64,000 bases of DNA from Saccharibacillus endophyticus (GTDB lineage Bacteria > Bacillota > Bacilli > Paenibacillales > Paenibacillaceae), in NCBI RefSeq assembly GCF_013185185.1, contig NZ_JAAZWE010000002.1:124001-188000 (forward strand). Direction: 5' to 3'. Position numbers and translations under genes: made by a program. Under the pieces are notes generated by a model. It saw only the letters and a program-made list of their open reading frames with translations, made no database searches and had not been told where the DNA came from. Each line of letters starts with the position of its first letter. Within the stretch, counting starts at the first letter, position 1. Positions 1 to 8,657 of this stretch are shown here, in pieces.

Positions 1-1607
1 TGGTCGAGGCTTGCTTCCATATGGGCGGTAAACTCGGCATTCAAAATCTCCGGGAAAAATTCTTCCATTTGCTCGTTGATCAGCTCTCCAAGCTCCGTCG
101 GAACGAATTTCTTCTCTTCGATCGCGACGTATCCGCGTTTTTGAATGGTTTCCAACGTCGGCGCATACGTACTCGGACGTCCGATTCCGAGTTCTTCCAG
201 CGTCTTCACAAGCCGTGCTTCCGTATAACGCGGAGGCGGCTGCGTAAAGTGCTGCTTCGGCTCGACCTCTTTGCGCTCCAGTTGATCGCCTTTGGCAAGT
301 GCAGGGAGGAACTTGTCTTCTTCCACGCTTCCGTCGTCATTGCCTTCCACATACACTTTCATAAAGCCGTGGAAGCGTACTTTCGAGCCGACGGCACGGA
401 ACGTTGCATCGCCTGCGGCAATATCGACCGATAGCGTATCCAGCACGGCGGAAGACATCTGGCTGGCTACAAAGCGTTCCCAAACCAGCTTATACAAGCG
501 GAATTGGTCACGGCTCATGAACGCTTTGACCGATTCCGGATCGCGGGCGATCGAAGTCGGGCGAACCGCTTCGTGGGCATCCTGAGAGCCTGCCGATTTT
601 TTCGAATATTGGCGCGGCGTTTCCGGAGCGAATTCTTCGCCGTAACGTTCGCCGATAAAAGCTTTCGCTTCTTCCTGCGCACTGCCTGCGATCCGCGTGG
701 AATCGGTACGCATATACGTAATCAAGCCGACGGTGCCTTCTTTGCCGAGATCGATGCCTTCATAAAGCTGCTGAGCGACCGACATCGTTTTGGCCGCCCT
801 GAAATTCAGCTTGCGCGCAGCCTCCTGCTGCAGTGAGCTTGTCGTAAACGGAGGGGATGGATGGCGCTGGCGCTCTTTCTCTTTCACTTCGCCTACGACA
901 AAATCCTTTCCTTCGAAAGCGGCCAGCACTTCTTTAACATCCTGCTCGCTGTGAAGTTCCTTTTTGGCGCCGTTCAACTGATGGAATTTAGCTTCGAAAT
1001 CGTTGCCTTTGACAGCCAGGCGAGCCGTGATGCTCCAGTATTCTTCCGGCACAAAATCGGAGATTTCATTTTCCCGGTCAATGATCAGTTTGACGGCGAC
1101 GGATTGTACGCGTCCGGCGGAAAGTCCTTTTTTGACTTTTTTCCAAAGCAAAGGGCTGATCTTGTAACCGACCAGGCGGTCGAGGATACGGCGTGCCTGT
1201 TGAGCATTAACCAGATCCATATTGATCGGACGCGGCGTCTTGAATGCATCCTTCACGGCCTGCTTCGTAATCTCATTAAACACAACGCGGCAATCCTGGA
1301 CGTTATCGATGTCGAGCGCATGCGCCAAATGCCATGCGATTGCTTCTCCTTCGCGATCGGGGTCGGCTGCGAGATAGACCTTTTTGACTTTTTTGCTGGC
1401 ATCCTTAAGTTCTTTCAGGATAGAGCCTTTTCCGCGGATCGTAATGTATTTCGGATTAAATTCGTTTTCCACATCAACGCCGATCTGACTTTTCGGCAGA
1501 TCCCGAATATGCCCCATTGATGCTTTGACGATGAACTTGCTGCCTAAGTATTTGCCGATCGTTTTAGCCTTTGCAGGCGATTCCACGATGACGAGCGAAT
1601 CCGCCAT
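1..1607 (-). CDS. topA: DNA topoisomerase I (type IA), 3' end outside window
   Basis: Relaxes negatively supercoiled DNA by passing one strand through a transient break in the other. About 535 codons are present; the C-terminal part, where zinc ribbons normally lie, is beyond the left edge. The start ATG at 1607 follows a GGAGGA site. The Toprim domain opens at once ([17 protein letters not shown], Glu9), followed by the DPDREGEA metal-binding motif. The catalytic tyrosine is Tyr298 in [11 protein letters not shown]. The gene lies directly downstream of dprA, as in Bacillus, with a family I hairpin element between them. Nothing looks damaged in the visible part. Identity is very secure. Confidence 0.97.
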   Translation of the reverse strand, partial: MADSLVIVESPAKAKTIGKYLGSKFIVKASMGHIRDLPKSQIGVDVENEFNPKYITIRGKGSILKELKDASKKVKKVYLAADPDREGEAIAWHLAHALDIDNVQDCRVVFNEITKQAVKDAFKTPRPINMDLVNAQQARRILDRLVGYKISPLLWKKVKKGLSAGRVQSVAVKLIIDRENEISDFVPEEYWSITARLAVKGNDFEAKFHQLNGAKKELHSEQDVKEVLAAFEGKDFVVGEVKEKERQRHPSPPFTTSSLQQEAARKLNFRAAKTMSVAQQLYEGIDLGKEGTVGLITYMRTDSTRIAGSAQEEAKAFIGERYGEEFAPETPRQYSKKSAGSQDAHEAVRPTSIARDPESVKAFMSRDQFRLYKLVWERFVASQMSSAVLDTLSVDIAAGDATFRAVGSKVRFHGFMKVYVEGNDDGSVEEDKFLPALAKGDQLERKEVEPKQHFTQPPPRYTEARLVKTLEELGIGRPSTYAPTLETIQKRGYVAIEEKKFVPTELGELINEQMEEFFPEILNAEFTAHMEASLD

Positions 1608-1712
1608 AGGTTCGTCCTCCTCTCAAGTTTTGCAAGCGCGGCTTTCCGGGCCCCTTGCCCTGAACCGCGCCTATTCTTCAATTGCTTCCATAGAATATAA
1701 ATGTAAGTAGTC

Positions 1713-1810
1713 CCCTGTCGACACTAAAAGTAAGGTTACGCCCGTCTGAAACGCGCTTAAAGCGTGTGCGCTTCAGCCAAACGCAATCCTCTGATTAAGA
1801 GTCGACAAGG
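1713..1810. repeat. Family I dispersed hairpin element, copy A (full length)
   Basis: Imperfect palindrome with outer arms CCTGTCGAC and GTCGACAAGG. The inner stem is built from TAAGGTTACGCCCGTCTGAA on the left and a matching TTCAG...GCAATCCT segment on the right. It fills the topA-dprA gap. The inner sequence aligns base for base with the reverse complement of the copy at 20798-20904. No T-tract follows on either strand, so a simple terminator role is not obvious. Confidence 0.8.
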
Positions 1811-1830
1811 TGGTAGGTATACGGATGAGG

Positions 1831-2958
1831 TCAGCGGACCGGCTCCCCGATCCATGCATATACGGCTCCGGAGAGCGATTTTACCTGACTTTTTATGACT
1901 AACGATAGCAGAACGGAATGTAAAAGTCCAAAATCCCAGGACGTCTTCCGTTGAAGCTCATCGATACTCGCATCCCCTTGCTCCAATATAACGTATATCT
2001 TCCGCTCCTCTTTTGTCAATTTTTCATGTACCTCTTTTTTTGCGGCTCTTGGCGCAGGCGGAACGAACAGATGAGTATACTCCTCCAAAATGTCGTTAGC
2101 GTCGGCACAGGGTTTTGCTCCATTTTTAATCAATTGCAAAGTTCCCAAGCTCTTCGGCGAGGTTACGGGTCCCGGCACGGCGAAGACGTCTCGGCCGCAA
2201 TCGAGCGCATAATCGCCTGTAATCAGCGAACCGCTTTTTTCCGCGGCTTCGACAATCAATACCCCTCTCGACAACCCGGCAATGATCCGGTTGCGCAGCG
2301 GGAATAGTCCCGGCGAAGGACGCGTGCCCGGAGGAAACTCGGATACGATCAGCCCTTGCTCCGCGATTTCCCGGTGCAAATGATTGTGTTCGGGCGGATA
2401 GGCGACATCGACGCCCGCACCTAGCACCGCAATCGTTGCGCCGCCCCGACGAAGTGCTTCGCGATGGCTATAACCGTCGATGCCCCGAGCCATTCCGCTG
2501 ACGAGACAAACTCCGCTTTCCGCCAATGCCCCCGCTATCCGTTCGCAAACGACCCGTCCGTAAGCGGTCGGCGATCTTGTCCCGACAATCGCGATGCTGA
2601 AATCATTCAGCAGTTCTCGCCGTCCGATCGTGTAAAGCATCCAGGGCGGTTTGGCGGATTCCTTCATTAAAGTAGGATATGCCTCATCAAAATAAGACAT
2701 CGGTTCGATCCCGCGCAGCCGTAACCGTCCAAGACGTTCACGAGCTTCTTCAAGTCGAATATTCCCTGCTGCTTTCGCCAGCTTGGTTTGTGCACCCAGT
2801 GCTAACCAGGTCTGCTCGGGAATCCGAAAAAGTTCGTCAAAAGGAATCCCTTTATGCCACACGATTCTCATCAACGTGCTGATACTTTGCCAACCGATTC
2901 CTGTCGTCTCATGCAAGGCCATAACCCATAGCGCTTCAGGCAACCCTTCTTGTTTCAT
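1831..2958 (-). CDS. dprA: DNA-processing protein DprA (Smf)
   Basis: Loads RecA onto incoming single-stranded DNA during natural transformation. The 375-residue product has an N-terminal helical region, then the Rossmann-like DprA core with SGMARGIDGYSHREAL (phosphate-binding loop) and VIVEAAEKSGSLITGDYALDCGRDVFAVPG. A C-terminal winged-helix segment covers about residues 310-370, where shorter family members end earlier. The ATG at 2958 follows GAGAGGTGA. The order sucC-sucD-dprA-topA matches Bacillus. With comM nearby it suggests at least a partial competence apparatus, although dprA is common in non-competent species too. Confidence 0.95.
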   Translation of the reverse strand: MKQEGLPEALWVMALHETTGIGWQSISTLMRIVWHKGIPFDELFRIPEQTWLALGAQTKLAKAAGNIRLEEARERLGRLRLRGIEPMSYFDEAYPTLMKESAKPPWMLYTIGRRELLNDFSIAIVGTRSPTAYGRVVCERIAGALAESGVCLVSGMARGIDGYSHREALRRGGATIAVLGAGVDVAYPPEHNHLHREIAEQGLIVSEFPPGTRPSPGLFPLRNRIIAGLSRGVLIVEAAEKSGSLITGDYALDCGRDVFAVPGPVTSPKSLGTLQLIKNGAKPCADANDILEEYTHLFVPPAPRAAKKEVHEKLTKEERKIYVILEQGDASIDELQRKTSWDFGLLHSVLLSLVIKSQVKSLSGAVYAWIGEPVR

Positions 2959-3002
2959 GACTGCTTCACCTCTCCCAGCTTCCAGTGACTGCCCGGAAAA
3001 TA

Positions 3003-3043
3003 CAAAAAGCAGCCCTTCCTCCCCATGGGGAAAGAAAGGCTGC
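3003..3043 (-). terminator. Rho-independent terminator of sucCD
   Basis: On the minus strand a stem GCAGCCTTTC...GGAAGGGCTGC with an inner CCCCATGGGG palindrome is followed by TTTTTGTATTTT. It lies between sucD and dprA, so dprA-topA probably have their own promoter. Confidence 0.8.
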
Positions 3044-3112
3044 CTGCCTTGGTTCCGTTCAGTTCCAAATTAAACTTTCACCTTGTCATTGTGCCAGAAA
3101 AACGCCAACGAA

Positions 3113-4042
3113 TCAACCCGCTGTAAACGTTTCGAGCACGCCGCGCTCTTCGAGTACGGCTACGAGAGTCGCACCCATTTCGGCCGGAGTCGGAGCGACG
3201 CGAATCCCGCACTCCTCCAGCTTGGCAATTTTCTCCGCAGCCGTGCCTTTGCCGCCCGAGATGATGGCACCCGCGTGACCCATCCGTTTGCCCGGAGGAG
3301 CCGTAGCGCCGCCGATGAAGCCCACGACAGGTTTGGTCATGTTGGCTTTGATCCACTCGGCAGCTTCTTCCTCTGCCGTGCCGCCGATCTCGCCGATCAT
3401 CACCACCGCTTGCGTGCCTTCGTCTTCATTAAAGAGCTTCAGGATATCGATGAATTCCGAGCCCTTAACCGGGTCGCCGCCGATACCGACCGCCGTCGAT
3501 TGACCGATGCCGCGCGTGGTCAATTGGTGCACGGCTTCATAAGTAAGCGTTCCGCTGCGGGAAACGACACCTACTTTGCCCGCTTTATGGATATACCCCG
3601 GCATGATGCCGATTTTGCAAGCTTCCGGCGTAATGACGCCGGGGCAGTTCGGTCCGATCAGCACCGTCTTTTTGCCTTCCAGATAACGCTTGACTTTAAC
3701 CATATCCAGCACCGGAATGCCTTCCGTGATACAAATCACCAGTTCGAGTTCGGCGTCGATCGCTTCCATGATGGAATCCGCGGCAAATGCTGGCGGTACA
3801 TAGATCACGCTCGCCGTCGCACCCGTCGCTTTGACTGCATCATTGACCGTGTTGAACACCGGAAGCTTGACGGAGCTGCCGTTCTCGAGCGTGATTTCAA
3901 CGTCAGTGCCGCCTTTGCCGGGAGTTACGCCGCCTACCATCTGCGTACCGTACTCCAAGGCGCCTTTCGTATGGAAAAGCCCTGTCTCGCCCGTAATCCC
4001 CTGCGTAATGACTTTCGTATTTTTATCCACCAGAATGCTCAT
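3113..4042 (-). CDS. sucD: Succinyl-CoA synthetase (ADP-forming) alpha subunit
   Basis: TCA-cycle enzyme that converts succinyl-CoA, ADP and phosphate to succinate, CoA and ATP, as a complex with SucC. The 309-residue product has the CoA-binding Rossmann domain (ITGQG-type start and TGETGLFHT near residues 18-25), LIGPNCPG, and the phosphohistidine loop RMGHAGAI with His at about 256. The ATG at 4042 begins MSILVDKN. A second ATG four codons earlier sits directly on the GGAGG site and is less likely. It follows sucC after 96 bases that hold a short family I element. Confidence 0.96.
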   Translation of the reverse strand: MSILVDKNTKVITQGITGETGLFHTKGALEYGTQMVGGVTPGKGGTDVEITLENGSSVKLPVFNTVNDAVKATGATASVIYVPPAFAADSIMEAIDAELELVICITEGIPVLDMVKVKRYLEGKKTVLIGPNCPGVITPEACKIGIMPGYIHKAGKVGVVSRSGTLTYEAVHQLTTRGIGQSTAVGIGGDPVKGSEFIDILKLFNEDEGTQAVVMIGEIGGTAEEEAAEWIKANMTKPVVGFIGGATAPPGKRMGHAGAIISGGKGTAAEKIAKLEECGIRVAPTPAEMGATLVAVLEERGVLETFTAG

Positions 4043-4086
4043 GCCAGTCCACATCCTCCGTTTAAAGTCAGTTTGCGAAGTCTAGT

Positions 4087-4116
4087 AGCTTGTCAGCGTT
4101 AAAAAACTGACAAGGC
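4087..4116. repeat. Family I element, copy B (arms only)
   Basis: Short inverted repeat CTTGTCAG...CTGACAAGG with a loop CGTTAAAAAA, between sucC and sucD. It matches the outer arms of the other family I copies with the whole inner stem missing, which suggests an internal deletion. Since sucC and sucD are normally co-transcribed, it would form a hairpin within the message. Confidence 0.6.
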
Positions 4117-4138
4117 ACTGCTGCGGTGATTCCGTCGA

Positions 4139-5296
4139 CTATACCAGCTCCACGATTCGTTTCGCGCCATCGGCCATCGAGTCTGCCGACACGATGTTGA
4201 GTCCCGATTCGTTCAGAATCTTTTTGCCGAGGTCGACGTTCGTGCCTTCGAGACGTACAACGAGTGGTTTTTCCAGCTTGATCTGCTTGGCCGCTTCAAC
4301 CACACCGTCCGCGATTACGTCGCAACGCATGATCCCACCGAAGATGTTGATAAAGATTCCTTTGACTTCCGGGTCGGACAGAATGATTTTGAAGGCTTCA
4401 GTTACCTTCTCCTTCGTCGCGCCGCCCCCTACGTCCAGGAAGTTGGCGGGTTCGCCGCCATAGTATTTGATGATATCCATCGTTGCCATCGCCAGACCCG
4501 CGCCATTGACCATGCAACCGATGTTGCCGTCAAGCGCGATGTAGCTCAGGTCGAATTTGGATGCGGCGATTTCCTTCTCGTCCTCTTCATCGAGGTCGCG
4601 AAGCGCCAAAATATCTTTGTGACGGAATAACGAGTTCGAATCAAAGTTCAGCTTGGCATCGAGCGCAATGACATCGCCGTCGCCGGTTACGACAAGCGGA
4701 TTGATCTCTGCGATCGAGCAGTCCTTATCCACGAACGCTTCATACAGGGCCAACATGAACTTCGCAGCTTTATTGACCAGTTCCTTCGGAATATTGATCG
4801 CATAAGCCAGACGACGAGCCTGGAAAGGCTGAAGCCCTACGGCCGGGTCGACCACTTCGCGGAAAATCTTCTCAGGCGTCGCGGCCGCAACTTCCTCGAT
4901 CTCCGTTCCGCCTTCTTCCGAAGCCATCAGCACGACGCTGCCGGTTCCCCGGTCCACGACCACACCGACATAATATTCCTTCTTGATATCGCAGCCCTCT
5001 TCAATCAGGAGCCGCTTGATTTCTTTGCCTTCCGGGCCTGTCTGGTGGGTAACGAGCACCTTGCCGATTAATTCTTCGGCATAAGTACGTACTTCATCCA
5101 GGCTTTTGGCCACTTTGACCCCTCCGGCCTTACCGCGTCCGCCCGCGTGGATCTGCGCTTTTACGACGACGATCGGAGTTCCGAGTTCGCGGGCTGCGTC
5201 TACGGCTTCCGCCGCGCTGAACGCTACCTTGCCGCGAGGCACGGTTACTCCGTACTGCTGCAAAACTTCTTTGCCTTGATATTCATGGATATTCAT
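4139..5296 (-). CDS. sucC: Succinyl-CoA synthetase (ADP-forming) beta subunit
   Basis: Nucleotide-binding subunit of succinyl-CoA synthetase. The 385-residue length is typical. The ATP-grasp domain starts with [17 protein letters not shown] and includes [19 protein letters not shown] and the metal-binding AEINPLVV. The C-terminal domain contains NFLDVGGGA and [14 protein letters not shown]. The ATG at 5296 follows AGGAGG. It is first gene of the sucC-sucD pair; the upstream gap of about 250 bases contains the terminator of the OhrR-type gene. Confidence 0.97.
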   Translation of the reverse strand: MNIHEYQGKEVLQQYGVTVPRGKVAFSAAEAVDAARELGTPIVVVKAQIHAGGRGKAGGVKVAKSLDEVRTYAEELIGKVLVTHQTGPEGKEIKRLLIEEGCDIKKEYYVGVVVDRGTGSVVLMASEEGGTEIEEVAAATPEKIFREVVDPAVGLQPFQARRLAYAINIPKELVNKAAKFMLALYEAFVDKDCSIAEINPLVVTGDGDVIALDAKLNFDSNSLFRHKDILALRDLDEEDEKEIAASKFDLSYIALDGNIGCMVNGAGLAMATMDIIKYYGGEPANFLDVGGGATKEKVTEAFKIILSDPEVKGIFINIFGGIMRCDVIADGVVEAAKQIKLEKPLVVRLEGTNVDLGKKILNESGLNIVSADSMADGAKRIVELV

Positions 5297-5485
5297 TCGT
5301 GAATCCTCCTATCAAATTGGCTCGCACCAGGCGGGTTGCCAGGCAGAAAAGTACAACCTCAATCATTATAGCACGACTGGCAAACAAAATTGAAACGCTT
5401 TCTTAAAATTCGAACTATTCCGCTTTTTTCGACATTTTTCAAAGGATCGAAAAGCGCACAGGACGCAGAGTTTATGTATTTCCGA

Positions 5486-5519
5486 CAAAAAAACCGAAAG
5501 CCTCGAAGGCTTTCGGTTT
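5486..5519 (-). terminator. Rho-independent terminator after the OhrR-type gene
   Basis: Minus-strand stem AACCGAAAGCC-ttcga-GGCTTTCGGTT is followed directly by seven T residues. It separates the regulator from sucC. Confidence 0.9.
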
Positions 5520-5553
5520 CCGGAAATCAAGCAAATATTCGAGTATGCGTTGC

Positions 5554-6021
5554 TTATTTGCCCGAAGAAGAAACGTTCACGTCATGCGCACGCGCCAACA
5601 AATTTTGGAATCTGCCAAGCAGCTCCACAAATTCCGGCACGTCCATACGCAGGTCGCGCGCCATGCATTCCGGAATATGTGCGGCCTGTTCTTGCAGCTC
5701 GCGCCCTTTTTCCGTCAACGAAATAAAAACTTTGCGCTCGTCTTCAGTTGAGCGGTTGCGTTCGACAAGCCCTGCGGCCTCCAATCTTTTGAGCAGCGGC
5801 GTCAGCGTTCCCGAATCCAGGAACAATTCCTCGCCAAGCTCCTTTACTGTCCGTTCATCCTGCTCCCATAATACGATCAATACGAGATACTGCGAGTAAG
5901 TCACGCCCAATTGTTCCAAATAGGGCTGGTACATCTTCGTGATCTCGCGCGAGCTGGCATAGATCGAGAAGCACAGCATATTGTCCAACTGAAGCTGCGG
6001 ATATTCATTGACTTTGCCCAT
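5554..6021 (-). CDS. ohrR: MarR-family regulator, OhrR type (organic peroxide sensor)
   Basis: A 155-residue winged-helix repressor. The reactive-cysteine region [24 protein letters not shown] carries Cys17, equivalent to the sensing Cys15 of Bacillus OhrR, with the partner tyrosines nearby. The recognition region is [33 protein letters not shown] second cysteine, Cys119 (HIPECM), could allow a two-cysteine disulfide mechanism as in Xanthomonas OhrR. The ATG at 6021 lies 8 bases after GGGAGGAG; an upstream GTG would overlap that site. No ohr peroxidase gene is adjacent, so its target must be elsewhere. Family assignment is secure, the OhrR subtype fairly so. Confidence 0.88.
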   Translation of the reverse strand: MGKVNEYPQLQLDNMLCFSIYASSREITKMYQPYLEQLGVTYSQYLVLIVLWEQDERTVKELGEELFLDSGTLTPLLKRLEAAGLVERNRSTEDERKVFISLTEKGRELQEQAAHIPECMARDLRMDVPEFVELLGRFQNLLARAHDVNVSSSGK

Positions 6022-6066
6022 TCTGCGCACTCCTCCCTTTAACTACTGGTTTTTTCCGAAAATCTC

Positions 6067-6102
6067 TTACAAACATAATCGCATTAAATTTGATTGTTGT
6101 AA
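6067..6102. promoter_or_regulatory. Possible OhrR operator
   Basis: AT-rich imperfect inverted repeat beginning TTACAAACATAATC and ending TTTGATTGTTGTAA, upstream of the OhrR-type gene. The TACAA/TTGTA ends resemble known OhrR sites (TACAATT...AATTGTA). Assignment rests on position and half-site resemblance only. Confidence 0.4.
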
Positions 6103-6147
6103 ATACGTTTGGGTCGAATTCATGAAAAAACTTGCATACAACGTATC

Positions 6148-6175
6148 TTGACTTTCGAAACGCTGCGTTTAGAAT
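6148..6175 (+). promoter_or_regulatory. Sigma-A-type promoter for comM
   Basis: TTGACT (6148-6153), 16-base spacer, TAGAAT (6170-6175) on the plus strand, about 100 bases before the comM start. It is divergent from the OhrR-type gene. Confidence 0.6.
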
Positions 6176-6278
6176 AAAAGTATACTATTACGTTGCTAAA
6201 CGGTTCGAAAAAAGAGGAAGCACCCTTTTTCGGTCTGGCGGATTGTCCGCTATTTCAGAAAAAGAGGTGTGTTTTGTC

Positions 6279-7853
6279 ATGTACGGAAAAAGTTATAGCG
6301 CTTGCTTGTACGGCGTCGACGGCGTCATTGTAGAAGTTGAAGTCGATATTACGAACGGACTGCCGCAGACGACGATCATCGGATTGCCGGACTCCGCGAT
6401 TCGCGAATCGACGGATCGGGTCAAGGCGGCGCTCAAAAATTGCGGCTTTCGGTTTCCGAGTCGACGCGTCACCATCAATCTGGCTCCCGCGGATTTGCGC
6501 AAGGAAGGTTCTTCGCTTGATTTGGCGATTGCGATCGGCATTTTATTGACGGATGAACAGCTCGCGTTGCCGGCAGGCAGTCGACTGATCGCGGTCGGCG
6601 AGCTGTCTCTTGACGGCTCCCTGCGCCCGGTTGCGGGCGTGTTGGCTATGGCCGATTGCGCGCGCAGGCAAGGTTTCGACGCGATCGTGACCTCTTCTGC
6701 CAATGCAGACGAAGCTTCATTGGTAGACGGGTTGACGGTCTATTCGCTGCCTCATTTGCGTATGCTTGTACCGGAATCCCAGCGCGAAGAGTTATCTGCC
6801 GGAAAAGAAAAACGCTACGAATTTGACGCCGACGGCCTGCGTTATGCGCAAATCGCGTCCGAAGAATCAAGTATCTTCTCGGCAACCCATGACGATTATG
6901 CCGACGTGCTGGGTCAGGAGCATGCCAAGCGGGCACTCATGATCGCCGCAGCGGGCATGCATAACATCCTGCTCTCCGGACCTCCCGGTACCGGAAAAAC
7001 GATGTTGATCAAGCGCCTGTCAGGTATCATGACCGATCTTTCCGAGAACGAAGCGCTTGAAGCCACCAAAATTCTCAGTGCCGCCGGTCGGCTGAATCAT
7101 GTCAGGCACGGCCTTGTGCGACGTCGTCCGTTTCGTGCGCCGCATCATACGATTTCGCCCTCGGGACTGGCAGGCGGAGGTTCGATCCCCAGACCCGGCG
7201 AAGTGAGTCTGGCCCACAGGGGCGTGTTGTTTCTGGATGAGCTGCCGGAGTTTTCTCGCGGCGCGCTGGAAGTATTGCGACAACCGCTTGAAGACCGAAC
7301 GGTAACGATCAGTCGCGCACGAGCCGCTTTCACTTTTCCCGCACACTTCATGCTGGCCTGCTCCATGAATCCCTGCCCTTGCGGCGGCGGTCTTGACGAG
7401 AACGGTCAATCCGCTTGTTCCTGTTCGCCGTCGACGATCCTGCGTTACCGCAGCCGGATTTCAGGTCCGCTGCTCGACCGCATCGATATGCAGGTCGAGG
7501 TTCCTCAGCCGCCGCCTAGCGATCTCGTCCGTCCAGGCTCCTCTTCCGCCGAACTTCGTGAACGAGTTTTGTTCGCTTCCGAGCGCCAAAAAACGCGCTA
7601 TCGCTCGTTAAACGTGGAGTGTAACAGTCAATTAAGCGGGACTTTGCTGCGCAAACATGCGAATCCGGGCCGTGAGGCACAAGTTTTACTCGACACCGCC
7701 ATTAGCGCATTAGGGCTGAGCATGCGCTCGCGGGATCGCATTTTGAAGCTGGCTCTAACGATTGCCGACTTGGAAGATTCGAATGAAATTCGTACCGAGC
7801 ATATTGCGGAGGCGCTTCAATATCGGCAGATGGATCGGAGAATGCGGGAATAG
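6279..7853 (+). CDS. comM: Magnesium chelatase-like AAA+ ATPase ComM/YifB
   Basis: Hexameric helicase of the ComM family, which promotes branch migration during integration of transformed DNA. The 524-residue product has an N-terminal ChlI/Lon-like fold (MYGKSYSACLYGVDGVIVEVEVDI), then the AAA+ domain with Walker A LLSGPPGTGKTML, Walker B GVLFLDELPEF, and a cysteine-containing loop MNPCPCGG. The C-terminal Mg_chelatase domain ends QYRQMDRRMRE. The ATG at 6279 matches the family N-terminus and follows AAGAGGTG; longer upstream readings lack support. It is one of only two rightward genes in the left 40 kb and has its own promoter and terminator. Confidence 0.94.
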   Translation: MYGKSYSACLYGVDGVIVEVEVDITNGLPQTTIIGLPDSAIRESTDRVKAALKNCGFRFPSRRVTINLAPADLRKEGSSLDLAIAIGILLTDEQLALPAGSRLIAVGELSLDGSLRPVAGVLAMADCARRQGFDAIVTSSANADEASLVDGLTVYSLPHLRMLVPESQREELSAGKEKRYEFDADGLRYAQIASEESSIFSATHDDYADVLGQEHAKRALMIAAAGMHNILLSGPPGTGKTMLIKRLSGIMTDLSENEALEATKILSAAGRLNHVRHGLVRRRPFRAPHHTISPSGLAGGGSIPRPGEVSLAHRGVLFLDELPEFSRGALEVLRQPLEDRTVTISRARAAFTFPAHFMLACSMNPCPCGGGLDENGQSACSCSPSTILRYRSRISGPLLDRIDMQVEVPQPPPSDLVRPGSSSAELRERVLFASERQKTRYRSLNVECNSQLSGTLLRKHANPGREAQVLLDTAISALGLSMRSRDRILKLALTIADLEDSNEIRTEHIAEALQYRQMDRRMRE

Positions 7854-7865
7854 ACGAATAGAAAT

Positions 7866-7904
7866 AAAAAGGAGCTGTCCTTCGATAAGGACAGCTCCTT
7901 TTTA
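7866..7904. terminator. Bidirectional terminator between comM and yraN
   Basis: Perfect stem AAAAAGGAGCTGTCC-ttcgata-GGACAGCTCCTTTTT, flanked by A and T runs so it can act on both strands. It serves the convergent genes comM and yraN. Confidence 0.92.
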
Positions 7905-7932
7905 TGCAGCGACCTGCACGCCATGCGCCCTG

Positions 7933-8361
7933 CTAAAACGCGTCCTCAATATGCTCCAATGATCGAATCTCCAAATTACGCCCCAACATAACCGCAACGG
8001 CATCGAAGCGAATCTGGCGGTCCGAGACTCCGAAGCGATGCAGATAAACTTCAGCGGTTCGTCTGACTTGTCCGATTTTGCGTGCATCGATCGACTCGGC
8101 CGGCATTCCGTAGCCTAGCCCGCTCCGACTCCGTACTTCGACAAACAACAAAATTTCTCCCTGCTCAGCAACAATATCCAGTTCCCCGGAGCGGCAGCTC
8201 CAGTTGCGCTCGATAATACGCCAGCCTTGCCGTTGCAAATAGGAAGTCGCTGCTTCTTCAGCGGCTCTGCCTTTGTCTTTGCGGGTAGGAGATGCAACTT
8301 TTTTATGTACGGCAGAGCCGTCCGCAGTTGCAGATGGCTTTGCTTTCGATGAATCGTTCAT
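7933..8361 (-). CDS. yraN: UPF0102 endonuclease-like protein YraN
   Basis: A 142-residue member of the UPF0102/YraN family, which has a restriction-endonuclease-like fold but unsettled function. The core runs GRAAEEAATSYLQRQGWRIIERNWSCRSGELDIVAEQGEILLFVEVRSRS, showing the E...D...ExK-like arrangement (GELDIVA, FVEVR). Residues 1-30 are a charged, probably disordered extension. The ATG overlaps the ylqH stop as ATGA, so the two are translationally coupled. It is last gene of the ylqG-ylqH-yraN group and ends at a bidirectional terminator. Confidence 0.92.
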   Translation of the reverse strand: MNDSSKAKPSATADGSAVHKKVASPTRKDKGRAAEEAATSYLQRQGWRIIERNWSCRSGELDIVAEQGEILLFVEVRSRSGLGYGMPAESIDARKIGQVRRTAEVYLHRFGVSDRQIRFDAVAVMLGRNLEIRSLEHIEDAF

Positions 8362-8657
8362 AGTCCTTTGCGCCTCCCGGCTTCGCGATCGCTGCGATAC
8401 ACGAACGAAAGCAACTCGGCGACAAGCCCGTACAACTCGGCGGGGATTTGTTGATCCAGATCCAACTTTGACAACACTTCGACCAAAGCCGCATCTTCTT
8501 GAATCGGAACTCCCGCTTCTTGAGCCCGTGCCAGAATGGATTCCGCGATACTGCCGCTGCCTTTTGCCACAACGACCGGAGCGGACATCTGCTCCGGCGC
8601 GTATTTGAGTGCGACTGCGCGTTTGCGGGCCGTCTCTTCGGATTTGGTTTCTTTCAT
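8358..8657 (-). CDS. ylqH: FlhB-like C-terminal domain protein (YlqH)
   Basis: A 99-residue soluble protein resembling the cytoplasmic C-terminal domain of the flagellar export component FlhB (AVALKYAPEQMSAPVVVAKGSGSIAESILARAQEAGVPIQEDAALVEVLSKLDLDQQIPAELYGLVAELLSFVY). The FlhB self-cleavage motif NPTH is absent; APEQMSAP occupies the region near it. There are no membrane helices. It starts with ATGA overlap at the ylqG stop and overlaps yraN the same way. Position after rnhB-ylqG matches Bacillus ylqH. Its cellular role is unknown. Confidence 0.88.
   Translation of the reverse strand: MKETKSEETARKRAVALKYAPEQMSAPVVVAKGSGSIAESILARAQEAGVPIQEDAALVEVLSKLDLDQQIPAELYGLVAELLSFVYRSDREAGRRKGL

Noticed and set aside
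1713..1810. Family I elements as ordinary rho-independent terminators
   Set aside because: No T-tract follows on either strand, several copies lie inside presumed operons, and separate classical terminators exist at many of the same junctions.
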